From Haematobia irritans (taxonomy: Eukaryota; Arthropoda; Insecta; Diptera; Muscidae), in NCBI RefSeq assembly GCF_050003625.1, contig NC_134397.1:225370537-225434536 (forward strand): a stretch of 64,000 nt of DNA, written 5' to 3'. Shown in pieces: positions 1 through 11,628 of the stretch. The notes below the pieces were generated by a model. It ran no database searches. It was not told the origin of the DNA and saw nothing but the letters and a program-made list of their open reading frames with translations. The translations under genes were made by a program, and so were the position numbers. Each line of letters starts with the position of its first letter. The stretch's first letter is position 1.

Positions 1-495
1 ATCGGATGAAATTTGGTTCTCTTAGAGGCCCCGCAAACCAAATCGGGGGATCGGTTTATATGGGGGCTATATGTAATTATGGACCGATGTAGACCAATTT
101 TTGCATGGTTGTTAAATACCCCATACTAACACCATGTACCAAATTTCAGCCGGATCGGATGAAATTTGCTTCTCTTAGAGCAATCGCAAGCCAAATTTGA
201 GGGTCCGTTTATATGGGTGCTATACGTAAAAGTGAACCGATATGACCCATTTGCAATACCGTCCGACCTACATCAATAACAACTAGTTGTGCCAAGTTTC
301 AAGGTGATAGCTTGTTTCGTTCGGAAGTTAGCGTGATTTCAACTGACGGACGGACGGACATGATCAGATCGACTCAGAATTTCACCACGGCCCAGAATAT
401 ATATACTTTATGGGGTCTTAGAGCAATATTTCGATGTGATACAAACGGAATGACAAAGTTAATATACCCCCATCCTATGGGGGAGGGTATAATTA
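1..495 (+). repeat. mini-me/DINE-like element, 3' part (cut by window start)
   Basis: Part of the same family as 4624-6961. It holds about one and a half degenerate 153-bp units, then the terminal block: a run of GGAC repeats (complement of GTCY), a TA-rich stretch and the end GGGAGGGTATA. This order of (GTCY)n, short core and (TA)n is that of dipteran mini-me elements as I recall them. The short open frame inside it is not a gene. Confidence 0.7.
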
Positions 496-2043
496 ATTGA
501 TGCTTCCGTTAATTTTTGTTGGAGCTCACATTCATTTAGAAGCATCGCCCCAAATTTGTTACCCTGCTTCCTTTGGGTTTTCGGGCTAATTTTCCTGGGG
601 CTCATTCAAACCAGAAATAAGTCCCACTTGAAAGCACAAATCCAAAAAGGAAATTGGCATTCAATTTTATTTGAAAGATTTTGTTGTTTTCCATATAATT
701 TGGACTTTGTGCTCTGTCCATAGAAGAAAGTCTGAAACCTCGGTCGAAGGCCACCCATCAAAGAAACAAACCTGATGCCATATAATGATATTCGGAACAA
801 CAGAAGGGTGTATAGTTGGCAAACTTACCAAATCCTAGAAAGCGAAAATAGGCCCCACTTGAAAACGAAACACAATCTCAAAAGAAAAGGAAAATGGGAT
901 TCATTTTCATTTTAAATAACAGGCCCCAAAAATGAAATTACACCGAAAAACAGAAAAAAATTATTTTATTTTTTTGAGGTACCCGTTTTTTCTACGTTCC
1001 TTGCAAATGGTATTACAATGAAAAAAACAGTGAACCCAGAAAAAGAAAAATTTCAGTTAATTTTAGAAAATGTTGAAAATTTTTAGAAAATTTTAACTAA
1101 ACAGTATAACAAACGCTGGCATCATTTCGATGTCATAAAAATAAGTAAATATTTCTCGACAAATTCAAGAAAATTTATTAGATATAATAAAGTTTTTTCA
1201 CTTGTTAAAGAAAATTTTGTAGTTTGAAGGAAAAAATTGGAGTTCAAAATTTCAAGAATGTCTTTAGTGACATACGAAGTTCATGATGCATTAGTAGAAA
1301 ATTTACAAATTAAAAGAAATATTGAACTATTTTGTGGAAGACACGAATTTAGTTAATCTTTATCCTTCATTTGTGTATATTTTTTTCCTCGGTTTTAGTT
1401 AATTTAACTAACGTACACAAAAACTTATTAGAGTAAACTTTCTCCAAACATAATAATTCCATGAACTAAACGAAAGTTAAATTGGCTTTAGTGAAATAAA
1501 GAGTTCACTTTTTTTTGAGTGTAAGATTTGAAAATTTTATTTATTCCCCCTACCATCTTACCCCCCCACCCTCAAATGTACTATAAGCTTTTCCTCATGG
1601 CCTGCAAAGGCAAAGATTCGATGCAATTCATTTGCTGGCCATTGTACAAAGACATCATCACCCTAGTTGTATAAACTCGTTTGGTTAAAGCGTTTTTCTC
1701 AATTGTAACAAAAAAGAGGAAAGTCTCCTTTGATGTTTGGATATTTCCCAGAACAGTTTCTGTTTTGTTGAGTTCTGACTACGTTTCAATAAAATCAAAG
1801 TAAATCGTTACACCTTCCGACATTCATGCTCAAAGACCAATCGTCATTCATCTTATGTTGAACTCTTGGTATGTTTGTAAAAAGAAAAGAATCGATAGAT
1901 AGGTGTAGGTGATGATTTCGTATGGGTGGGCTCTAATCGGATAAATGCGAGAGGTCTAAAGAACACAAATACGAAGTTTCCTTATGGAGTCTGAAATTTA
2001 CCAAGTGACGTTAATATTTGAAAATTAGTCTATTTCTAATAAC
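496..2043. other. Noncoding AT-rich DNA with old repeat fragments
   Basis: No gene seen. About 600-960 shares words in reverse orientation with the diverged repeats at 3780-4560 (a 'cctatggacagagtccaaa' type motif), so it is probably an old copy of the same unclassified repeat. The rest is AT-rich with homopolymer runs and no clear structure. Confidence 0.5.
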
Positions 2044-2227
2044 AGAAGATGGGAATCACGTATAGAGTTTCTGTTGTCAAGAGATCATAATGCAATTTTT
2101 ATTGCAAAAATAGTTTTTTTCTCGCCAAACATAAATATGATTGCTGACACCATATGCATAATTTCCCAGAAAATAACATAGTTGTGACAAACGTTATGAT
2201 ATTTTCATATTACTTCTCTGAATGTAG
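2044..2227 (+). repeat. Diverged copy of the 21463-21711 MITE
   Basis: The order of motifs (AGAAG start, ATAATGCAATTTTTATTGC, a CTCGCC core, AAAATAACATAGTTGTG, then CTTCTCTGAATGTAG end) follows the well-preserved TIR element at 21463-21711, but with many substitutions. Similarity was judged by eye. Confidence 0.4.
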
Positions 2228-2289
2228 TTATCGTCTTTTGTAAATCTCTCAACGAGATTTAAGCAGTTCAATTATCACCATTTGCTATG

Positions 2290-3560
2290 AAAGGGTGTAA
2301 CGGGGTTTTCTTCGTGTGCTGAGGTAGACCAGTGGTCGTCCAGGATTACCTTTTAAGGATCCACAACCTTAAATAATAACAAACTACTTTATTTCTTTGC
2401 TTATTATATTTACAATACAAATGTGGATGACAGCAATGAGTAGGCTGGTGGGCTGAAGAGGCGGCGACGACTGGTGAAGTTTCGATGGTCGTGAGCTGTG
2501 AGCGGTGCTGGGCTGGACGGTGGTGAGGACAGGTGAGATGTTGACGGGTGACTATGTGCAACGGTGCGATGCTGACTGGCGACGACGATGAAACGAGGCG
2601 ATGTTAACGGTTGACGACGATGAAACGGTGCGATACTATGGTGTCGGTGATGATGCGATGTTAACTGATTACGATGATGGGACGGTGCGAAGATGATGGT
2701 GTTGGCCGACGGTGCTCGAGTACGGGGGTAGCGATGGTGTCGGGCCAACTGGTGTTCGAGAAACGGGAATGACGATGGCGTCGGACCGGCGGTGTCGTGT
2801 ACGGGGATGACGATGGTGTCGTGCCGACGGTGTTCGTGTACGGGGATGTCGATGGTGTAGGGTACGGCTATACTAGCACTTAAGTGATGCGAACGAATCG
2901 CGTAAGCGGATGAACCGCGTAACCAGCCGAACTGAGTAAGCGAACGAATCGCGTAAGCAGCCGAACTGCGTAAGCGAACGATTCGCGTAAGCGGACGAAC
3001 CGCGTTAGAGGGACGAGCAAGTATAGTCTGAGGGACGAGCAAGTATAGTCTGAGGGACGAATCTCGTAAACAGCCGAACTGCTTAAGCGAACGATTCGCG
3101 TAAGCGGACGAACCGCGTTAGAAAGAGAGTTGCAAGTATAGCCTGAGGGACGAATCTCGTAAACAGCCGAACTGCGTAAGCGAACGATTCGCATAAGCGG
3201 ACGAACCGCGTTAGAGAGAGAGTTGCAAGTATAGCCTGAGGGATGGGATAAGGTGGTGGGGAGATGTGGTTAAGCACAAGGGTAGGATGCGAACGAATCG
3301 CGTTAGGTATAACCGGAATGCGAATGAATCGCGTTATGATGAATCGGGTGCTGCTATCGGAAGTTCGGATGTGGTCGGCACCACTCGCTTTACTACTCGT
3401 CAAGCCTCGGTTGATTCATGCCATCGTCCCAACAAACCCACATTCTTAAGTCGGTAGTGACCTGTTGAGTGGTGGAAGTAACTTCCATTCAGTATCACTC
3501 GTACTTTATCCAAGCTATGAATGCAATGCGTACAGTGACGCAAAGTAAGTATGTGGGCAC
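2290..3560. repeat. GC-rich minisatellite region
   Basis: This is a GC-rich island in AT-rich DNA. At 2700-2870 a unit around GGTGTTCGTGTACGGGGATG repeats four times with variation. At 2880-3350 short units built from GCGAACGATTCGCGTAAGCG and GCGGACGAACCGCGTTAGAG alternate with GAGGGACGAATCTCGTAAAC. The long open frames on the minus strand come from this repetition and have low-complexity His/Arg/Ser/Pro content, so I do not call them genes. The left border near 2297 (TGTAACGGGG) could be the start of an LTR, but I found no second LTR, primer site or target duplication. Confidence 0.6.
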
Positions 3561-4623
3561 AGTGGTACGAAGGGGAAAATGGGGAAATTAAATTAAATTA
3601 AAAAGACCAATATGTATGAGCAATTGGCTCGTTAAAAGGGCCCAAAACCCATGCAGAATAGGCCCCACATGTGGGGCGTCCATTTGAGTTTGCTTTGAAT
3701 ATATTTGCAAGGTGTCTATTTGAATATATTTACAAGGTGTCTAAGACGCTGTAAGATGGTTCCAAGAAAATTAGCCTCAAAACCTAAATAATGTAGGACC
3801 CACAAAACTTATATGAAATTTGTTATGTTTGTTTCATTTTATTTTTGGAGAACGCTTGCATTATGAAAATAAATCCCAATATTTGAAATGAAAAGAATAC
3901 CCAATTTTTTTTTGTTTTTTGCTTAGGGCTTCATTTTCCATGTATGTTATGGCCTACTTTCTGGGACTTAACAATTCGTTGTCCCGAGTAGCATTGGCCG
4001 ATCTTTAAGACTTTTTCCTATGAGCAGAGTCCAAAGGCGACTAAAACGATTGCAAAGTGACATAAGCCAAACCTAAATGATGTAGGACTCCAAAAAATTG
4101 TATGGAAAACAATAATGTCATTTTTTATGTTTTTTGAGGATTAACTTTATTTTATTTTTGAGGTCCCTTTGCATTATAAAAATAGAACACAAATTATCGC
4201 ACCAGATTGGTTTTACGGTATTGGCGTTTAAGACTTTCTCCTATGGACAGAATCCAAAGTGGATTAAAGCGATTCCAAAACGGTTCGTACTCAGTAACAA
4301 ATATTTATTTTTTGTTATTATTTATGGGTCTCATGAAAATTAGCCCTAAACCTAATGTCGGGCATTTTTCCGCTTTTTGGGGATTTGACAATAGTGATAA
4401 ATACACACTTTTGTTCCAAATAGCATTGTATCGCATCATAATTATTTTTTGCATTGCCGACCTTCGGACGGTGTTTAAGACTTTCTCCCATGGACAGAGT
4501 CCAAAATGGGTTAACGCAATGTGCAAAACATTCGTTCTCAGTAACATATTTAGTTTTGTCTTAAAACTTCACATTTTCTACTAGTTAGGGTTCATTTTCA
4601 CATGGTCCTCTAATTGAAAAGTG
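3561..4623 (+). repeat. Unclassified diverged tandem repeat
   Basis: Three diverged units start near 3990, 4205 and 4450, spaced about 220-250 bp. Each carries a TTTAAGACTTTCTCCTATGG-type core followed by GGACAGAGTCCAAA. A second shared word (CCTAAATGATGTAGGACTC type) appears near 3780 and 4072. Related sequence lies at 600-960 in the other orientation. I see no coding sequence and cannot assign a known family. Confidence 0.5.
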
Positions 4624-6961
4624 ACAAGTAAATGCGGCCGTAAGTTCGGCCAGGCTGAAACTTATGTACCCTCCACCATGGATTGCGTAGAAACTTCTAC
4701 GAAAGACTGTCATCCACAATCGAATTACTTGGGTTGTGGTATCTTAAAACTTCTTAACATTGTTTTCTAAATTGTGACTTAGTCCATACGTGGTATATAT
4801 TAGGTATGTATAGGTAAGTCTTCAAATAATTACGAATCGATATGGACTTTTGCACGATACGTAGAGAGCTAGAATTGAAATATGGCATGGTTGTTATCGG
4901 CCATATACTAGCACAATGTACAAAATTTCAACTGACTCGGATCAAATTTGCTCCTCCAAGTGGCTCCAAAACCAAATATCGGGATCGGTTTATATGAGGT
5001 CTATATATGATTATGGACTGATATGGACCACTTTTGGCATGGTTGTTAAATATCATATACTACCACCACGTACCAAATTTCAACCAGATCGGATGAATTT
5101 TGCTTCTCCAAAAGGCACCGGAGGTCAAATCTGGGGATCGGTTTATATGGGGGCTATATATAATTATGGACTGATATGAACCAATTCCTGTATGGTTGTT
5201 GGATATCATATACTAACATCACGTACAAAATTTCAAACGAATCGGATGAATTTTGCTCTTCCAAGGCGCTCCGGAGGTCAAATCTGGGGATCGGTTTATA
5301 TGGGGGCTATACATAATTATGGACCGATTTCGACCAATTTGTGCATGTGTGTTGGATGCCATATATTAACACCACGTACGAAATTTCAACTGAATCAGAT
5401 GAATTTTGGTCTTCCAAGAGGCTCCGGAGGGCAAATCTGGTGATCGGTTTATATGGGGGCTATATATAATTATGGACCGATGCGGACTAATTTTTGCATA
5501 GTTGTTAGAGACCATATACTAACACCATGTACCAAATTTCAGCCGTATCGGATGAAATTTGCTTCTCTTAGAGCTCCGCAAGCCAAATCGGGGGATCGGT
5601 TTATATGGGGGCTATACATAATTATGGACCGATTTCGACCAATTTGTGCATGTGTGTTGGATGCCATATATTAACACCACGTACGAAATTTCAACTGAAT
5701 CAGATGAATTTTGGTCTTCCAAGAGGCTCCGGAGGGCAAATCTGGTGATCGGTTTATATGGGGGCTATATATAATTATGGACCGATGCGGACTAATTTTT
5801 GCATAGTTGTTAGAGACCATATACTAACACCATGTACCAAATTTCAGCCGGATCGGATGAAATTTACTTCTCTTTTAGGCTCCGCAAGCCAAATCGGGGG
5901 ATCGGTTTATATGGGGGCTATACATAATTATGGACCGATTTCGACCAATTTGTGCATGTGTGTTGGATGCCATATATTAACACCACGTACGAAATTTCAA
6001 CTGAATCAGATGAATTTTGGTCTTCCAAGAGGCTCCGGAGGGCAAATCTGGTGATCGGTTTATATGGGGGCTATATATAATTATGGACCGATGCGGACTA
6101 ATTTTTGCATAGTTGTTAGAGACCATATACTAACACCATGTACCAAATTTCAGCCGTATCGGATGAAATTTGCTTCTCTTAGAGCTCCGCAAGCCAAATC
6201 GGGGGATCGGTTTATATGGGGGCTATATATAATTATGGACCGATATGGACCAATTTTTGAATGGTTGTTAGAGACCATATACTAACACCATGTACCAAAT
6301 ATCAGCCGGATCGGATGAAATTTGCTCCTCTTAAAGGCTCCGCAAGCGAAATCGGGGGATCGGTTTATATGGGGGCTATATGTAATTATGGACCGATGTG
6401 GACCAATTTTTGCATAGTTATTAGAGACCATATACTAACACCATGTACCAAATTTCAGCCGGATCGGATGAAATTTACTTCTCTTTTAGGCTCCGCAAGC
6501 CAAATCGGGGGATCGGTTTATATGGGGGCTATATATAATTATGGACCGATATGGACCAATTTTTGCATGGTTGTTAGAGACCATATACTAACACCATGTA
6601 CTAAATTTCAGCCGGATCGGATGAAATTTGCTTCTCTTAGAGGATCTGCAAGCCAAATTTGGGGGTACGATTATATGGGGGCTATACGTAAAAGTGGACC
6701 GATATGGTCCATTTGCAATACCATCCGACCTACATCTATAACAACTACTTGTACCAATTTTCAAGTCGATAGTTTGTTTCGTTCAGAAGTTAGCGTGATT
6801 TCAACAGACGGACGGACGGACATGATCAGATCGATTTAGAATTTCACCACGACCCAGAATATATATACTTTATGGGGTCTTAGAGCAATATTTCGATATG
6901 TTACAAACGGAATGACAAAGTTAATATACCCCTATACCCTTCCTATGGTGGAGGGTATAAA
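4624..6961 (+). repeat. mini-me/DINE-like element with 153-bp tandem array
   Basis: It starts ACAAGTAAATGCGGCCG and ends at GGAGGGTATA. Between them lie about a dozen tandem units. The word GATCGGTTTATATG recurs at 4985, 5136, 5289, 5442, 5594, 5747, 5900, 6053, 6205, 6358 and 6511, a period of 152-153 bp. From 5442 to 6205 two unit types alternate, giving a 305-306-bp higher-order repeat. The right end has a GGAC run, TATATATACTTTATGG and an inverted CCACCAT/ATGGTGG pair shared with the left end. As 153 is a multiple of three, the array shows long open frames (up to 192 codons) that are artefacts of periodicity. Known analogues are DINE-type Helitron derivatives with ~150-bp central tandem repeats. 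Confidence 0.8.
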
Positions 6962-8162
6962 AATGAACCCTAATTCTGGTTTGGGGTCCATTTTCATTTG
7001 GGCTCATTTTCATTGGGGCTCATATTCATTATCAAGCGTTGCACCTCATTTGTTTTTTGGAACTAATTTTCGTTATTTCTTAAAATCGGCCAGTAATCAT
7101 TATTTCATATCACAAAAACTTCCGTTAGGATCTTCGAAACTATACCTGATATTTTCACCATGCAATTTCCCAATACATTTCATCCATGACAAAATAAAGA
7201 AGAACATAGAGATTCAAAACGTGTGTGAATTGCTAACCGGCCCCGCCCTTACTTCCCTCCAGCAACATCCACCCATTCAATCAACAAAAAGTAATTTCTG
7301 TAATGGTTTTGTCTCTTTTTTTAAATGTCGACTTTCCGATACCTTGTTGTACCATGTTTCATCTTTTTTTGTTTATTTCCTTGTTTTTTTTCTTTTTTTT
7401 TTTCAGTATACAATCAGACTAAAAGTTTGAGTCGTGGGTGCAAATCGCAAAAGGTTCTGATGGTGGTGGTGGTGGTATGAGATCTTATAGACATTTTGTA
7501 GTTTGATTTCTTCACCAAGCATTTGTCCTAAGTGTGAATGAAACCTGACGACTGTGACTGTTTGGATTCCGACAAAAGAAGGACAAGGAAGTACAAATTT
7601 TCACATATGAATGTGATGCAAGGATGCATTTGAAAAAGTATCCATTTCTATGGATTTCTTCCTTTTCATTTGATTTCTTTGGAGAATTTTGTGCAACGTC
7701 ATGCAATTCATAGATTTGATTCTTTACCCCTCGTTGCTTATTCTACCTTTTGCAAAATGACAAGAATTATTAATGTTTTAAAGTGCAATTGATTTTTTTT
7801 TTTTTTTTTTTTGTTTTGATGATGAAAAACTAGGAAATGTGAAACTTCTCATCAACTGGAAGGAACAAATGCATGTGGTGGCCTCAAACTATACCATATA
7901 TGCCAGTCTGTATGTATTCCTTTGACTACAAAGAACTTGCAAACTACTTGGGACAGATAAAATATTGCAAAGTACACTATATTTATTACATTAAATTAAA
8001 GCGCTTGGGGTCTTTAAATATGTAATTGTCCAAATGTTTAAGGTTCAGATGACGTGTGAAACCCGTCGAATGCATTGATATTAATTCCGATCAAATAGGA
8101 TTTGAGGATGACGTACTTACAAAGTTTCTGTTGGATCAAAATTCTCCAAGATTGCACCGAAA
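6962..8162. other. Noncoding AT-rich DNA
   Basis: No gene supported. It contains a T-rich tract at about 7365-7405, a T run near 7793-7812 and a short GGT run near 7460. The 172-codon open frame at 6912-7430 begins inside the preceding repeat, has no family I recognise and ends in a poly-T tract, so I treat it as chance. Confidence 0.5.
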
Positions 8163-9121
8163 ACAAGTAAGGAAAGTCTAAAGTCGATCGGAGCCGACTA
8201 TATTATACACTGCACCACTTTGTAGAACCACATTTTCGATACAATTTCAAATCCGTCAAATGTGTTAGGTTCTATATATAAAGGTTTTAGTTCTCCTATA
8301 CATACATATCACTCTGACTCCATCTTCTAAAAAAAACTGTAGACTTAAAATTACATATAAGTACATACCGGGCGAAAGATATATATGGGAGGTATATACA
8401 CACAAAAAAAAATTTCTGATTCAACCACGAAATTAATTGATCCAATTAATTTTTTAATTGAAATGTCTTTTATTACAGAAATGATAGTATCAATTAAAAA
8501 ATTAATTGAAGGTAAATTAAAAAATTATTTGATCCAATTAAAAAATTAATTGATACTATTAATTTTTGTGATTGATTTTTGCTTCAATTAAAAAAATTTT
8601 AGATTCAATTAAAATTTTAATTGAATATTTTTTAAAACTCAATTAAAATTTTAATTGGAAAATTTTTCGTGAATTTTTTTTTTCTGTGTATAAATCTGAC
8701 CCGATTTCAACAAAATTCGGCACACTTTACGACACTATCAATTGCACTCCTTTTGCAAAATTTAAAGTAAATCAGGCTGAAATTCTGGCTTCTGGGACCA
8801 TATTACTAGATATCGGGCGAATGATATATATGAGAGCTATATCTAAAACTGAACAGATTTCTTCCAAAATCAGTAGGGTTCTATTCTGACCAAAAATACA
8901 TACATGTACCCCATTTTAAGTTGATTGGACTAAAATTGCGACCTAGACTTTGGTTACAAAAATGTGTTCACAGACAGACGGACATGGCCAGATCAACTCA
9001 GGGGCCGGCCCTGAGTAATATTGCCAAAGACACCATATGTCTATCTCATCTCCTTCTGGGTGTTGCAAACATATGCCCTAACTTATAATACCCTGTTCCA
9101 CAATGTGGCGCAGGGTATAAA
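8163..9121 (+). repeat. mini-me-like element, GCACCACTTTGTAG subtype
   Basis: It begins ACAAGTAAGGAAAGTCTAAA and ends TGGCGCAGGGTATA, with terminal blocks matching the element at 34170-35659 (TACACTGCACCACTTTGTAG near the left; CTCCTTCTGGGTGTTGCAAA near the right). Near the right end is a short ACAGACAGACGGACATGG run, the (GTCY)n type microsatellite read on the other strand. It is interrupted by the AT-rich element at 8399-8688. Confidence 0.7.
8399..8688. mobile_element. AT-rich TIR MITE inside mini-me element
   Basis: Ends are CACACAAAAAAAAA (left) and TTTTTTTTTCTGTG (right), an imperfect inverted pair. The body repeats AATTAATTGATCCAATTAA-like words. It is flanked by TATA on both sides and splits a sequence that runs uninterrupted in the related unit at 34920 (GGGAGCTATATCTAAATCTG), so it is a younger insertion. 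A second, more diverged copy may lie at 20745-21268. Confidence 0.6.
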
Positions 9122-9506
9122 AATCCGTAGTTAAACTAACGCTAAATTTAGCTTATTCTTATTGCAAAAAAAATTGTTTGTAGTTAAATTGTATTATTTT
9201 TTTCAAAATTAAAATTTCCTGTTTGTTGTAAGCCAGGACGTTTTTCTTGAATTTGTACATTTAATTGATCCAAAAGGTTACAATAGTACTCTGAATTTAT
9301 TGTTTTACCCTTTTGCAGATAGTCAATCAATAAAATACTTTTGAAGTCCTAAAAAACCGTTGCCATAACCTTACCAGCCGATTGAATTATTTTTGCCTTC
9401 TTTGGGACACATTCTCCAGCTTCAGCCCATTGTTTGGATTGTTCTTTTGCCACTGGAGTATAGTGGTGGATCCATGTCTCATCAACAGTTATGAAACGAC
9501 GCTTAA

Positions 9507-9748
9507 CCCTCTAATGCCCCAATTTTTTTGCCAGCTGATTAAATTTTCAATCTTAACGACACAAAAGCAAGAAAACTAAACAAGAATAATTTATACGGTT
9601 AAATTCAGTATATGCTGCAAAGCTTCTTGAACAGTTTCAACTAAGTTTTCTTTTTATTTTACCCATTTTTGTTGTCTTAAGGAGTGTTTTACTACAAGCT
9701 TCCTTATTAAATGAAGCCCGCCTAAAGGCGGGATTGGGCATTAGAGGA
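9507..9748. mobile_element. TTAA-flanked (piggyBac-like) MITE, 242 bp
   Basis: It is flanked by TTAA at 9503-9506 and 9749-9752. Ends CCCTCTAATGCCCC and GGGCATTAGAGGA form inverted repeats sharing CCTCTAATGCCC. A TTAA duplication is diagnostic of the piggyBac superfamily. The insertion lies within a mariner codon context (KMDF then RRFITVDET), and removing it with one TTAA restores that frame. There is no transposase inside, so it would have been mobilised in trans. Confidence 0.85.
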
Positions 9749-10077
9749 TTAAAATCCATTTTATTTCGCTTAAAACGATCCAAACAAGCTTGAGAAATGT
9801 TCATTCTTATGCGTTTTTGATCGACTGTTAACAAATGCGGCACCCATCTTGCAGAAAGCTTTTTCATCTGTAGTTCTTCATGCAAAATTTATTTATTTAT
9901 ATAATTCAATGGAAACACAAAGTTCCTTACAGACTAAGCAATTAATTTAATTTAAAATTAAATGGACTCGATCATTTGAGTTGCCCATGAGATGATAGCA
10001 ATTTCATGCACTTTTATTCGTCGATCATTTAATACCATATCATGCACTTTGGATACAATTTCTGTTGTTGTTGCTGT

Positions 10078-11464
10078 CAGCGTTGCCAATTTAGCTTTTT
10101 TCCCGCTAGATTTGGCTTTTTGAAGACGTTTAGCGGGAAAAAATGCATTTAGCTTTTAGCTTTTTTTCTGGCTTTTTTTCATGACCCTTTTAGCTATTTT
10201 TGGCTTTTTTTATTTTCGACATGTTTCTATTGAAATATGGATAAATCGGCGTTTTTATCTAAGCCTTGCTGCAAGTATAAGGGCTTCCACATATTTCAAA
10301 GCTCAGTTGAAACATTAATAATGAGTCCAGCCATTATGCGGGCATTTTTGTAGCAAATACACCTTGCTGTAAAGTTTTTTCATTATATACATAGAAGTTA
10401 TCGTAAACTTTAAATCTACTATTACCATACAAATTTGTTAGATAAACTGTCAGTAAATTATTGGGAATAATATCATTTGACTCGTTTATCCTTTTTATGT
10501 TATTATAATATTCTAAAGTTATTACGATATTACTAAATTAAAATAGTAGATGTGAATAGCTTTGTGCACTGAAAAAATATTGTCGTCTCCTTAAAATACG
10601 AACGCGAATTTTGGTTATAATAGCATTTGTGAATTTCTTTTATATAAACTGTTTTCCTTGTCCAAAAGACGATAAAGTCGTTTTGTCCTTATAATAAAGT
10701 GATTCAACTTAAAAATGGGTATGTTTTCATGAAAGAAGGAAGAATTAATGAAATAGTCTTTAAATGTGAGGAGGTTTTGCATCTTAACCACAAACCAAAA
10801 TAGCGTTCAAAAATAGAAGATGTTTTTCAACACTTTTTAAAAACGTATATATACAATAATTTCTACTTGAAGTCGAGTCTGAATTTGGAAATTTAAGTTG
10901 GCGTTAGCACGTTTTTAAAGCACTTTGATAGCTCATGAAGAAAAGGAAAATGTTTTTACTGGGAAATGTAAACTATAGGTATTTTCTACAATTTAAATAA
11001 AAGTAATGTATTTCGAATTTTTCACAATTTCAAATCCAAACTAAAATTTTATATAAAAAAAAATGACAAATCATTTTTTTACCAAATCCAAAGCATGCTT
11101 AGATCATTTAATATTTTAAAATAACAAGTAAATAAAATAGAGGTGTTGGGAAGGTAGCTCCCACAAAACGAAGGACTTCCAGTAAAAAATTTGTAATAGT
11201 AATCAAAATGTATCGAATACGCAAACAGGGCTAATATGCCTTAGATATTGTTACAGTCTCACAGAAGTGGAATTAAAATGAAAATAATATGCATTGTTAG
11301 TGAAATAAAGCCTTTAAGTTTGTTAAATTTCAATCAAAAATGTGACTTTTGATACAAAGAAATTTAACTTTTTTTCTAGCTATTTTTTAGTATTTTTTAG
11401 CTTTTTTTAGCTAGTTTTTTGGGCAAATCTAGCGGTTTTTGGTGAAAGAATTCTGGCAACGCTG
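10078..11464. mobile_element. hAT-like nonautonomous element, 1387 bp
   Basis: Inverted ends CAGCGTTGCCAA (left) and TTCTGGCAACGCTG (right) are flanked by the exact 8-bp duplication GTTGCTGT (10070-10077 and 11465-11472). An 8-bp duplication and a CAG-type end fit hAT. Subterminal words GCTAGATTTGGC and its counterpart GGGCAAATCTAGC extend the inverted repeat. The interior is AT-rich with no transposase frame. Removing it restores the mariner reading frame through RPKTATTTEI. Confidence 0.85.
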
Positions 11465-11628
11465 GTTGCTGTTTTTGGACGTCCACTACGTGGTTCATCT
11501 TCAATGTTTGTACGACCACGTTTCAATTCAGCAATCCAATTTTTTACTGTTGCATATGAAGGAGCACTTTCACCTAACACATTCACCATATCATTATGAA
11601 TTTCTTGTCCCGATAAACCTTTTTTATT

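Larger units (their letters stand above)
9226..11628 (-). pseudogene. Old mariner transposase relic split by two insertions
   Basis: On the minus strand, three separated blocks match one mariner transposase that is not of the Himar type. Block 1 (about 11640-11473) reads GQEIHNDMVNVLGESAPSYA then EDEPRSGRPKTAT. Block 2 (10069-9960) continues into TTTEIVSKVHDMVLNDRR. Block 3 (about 9885-9226) covers KKLSARWVPHLLTVDQKR, the first catalytic segment ITVDETWIHHYTP and IDYLQKGKTINSEYY. The middle is deleted or scrambled near 9900-9960 and the C-terminal catalytic part is missing. Removing the elements at 9507-9748 and 10078-11464 with one target copy each rejoins the frame exactly. Its N-terminal side abuts Himar-like copy 1. 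Confidence 0.85.

Noticed and set aside
2410..3403. 210-codon and other minus-strand frames in the GC-rich region
   Set aside because: Low-complexity repeats with overlapping frames in several registers; no domain.
2297..3560. Solo LTR beginning TGTAACGGGG
   Set aside because: No matching CA end, second LTR, primer binding site or target duplication could be found.
5453..6839. Chain of open frames MGAIYNYGP..., up to 192 codons
   Set aside because: They follow the 153-bp tandem units (51 codons exactly), occur in several mini-me arrays on both strands, and have no start context, splice logic or known domain.
7200..7430. Possible coding exon in the 172-codon frame at 6912-7430
   Set aside because: Begins within a repeat end, lacks any domain and runs into a poly-T tract.
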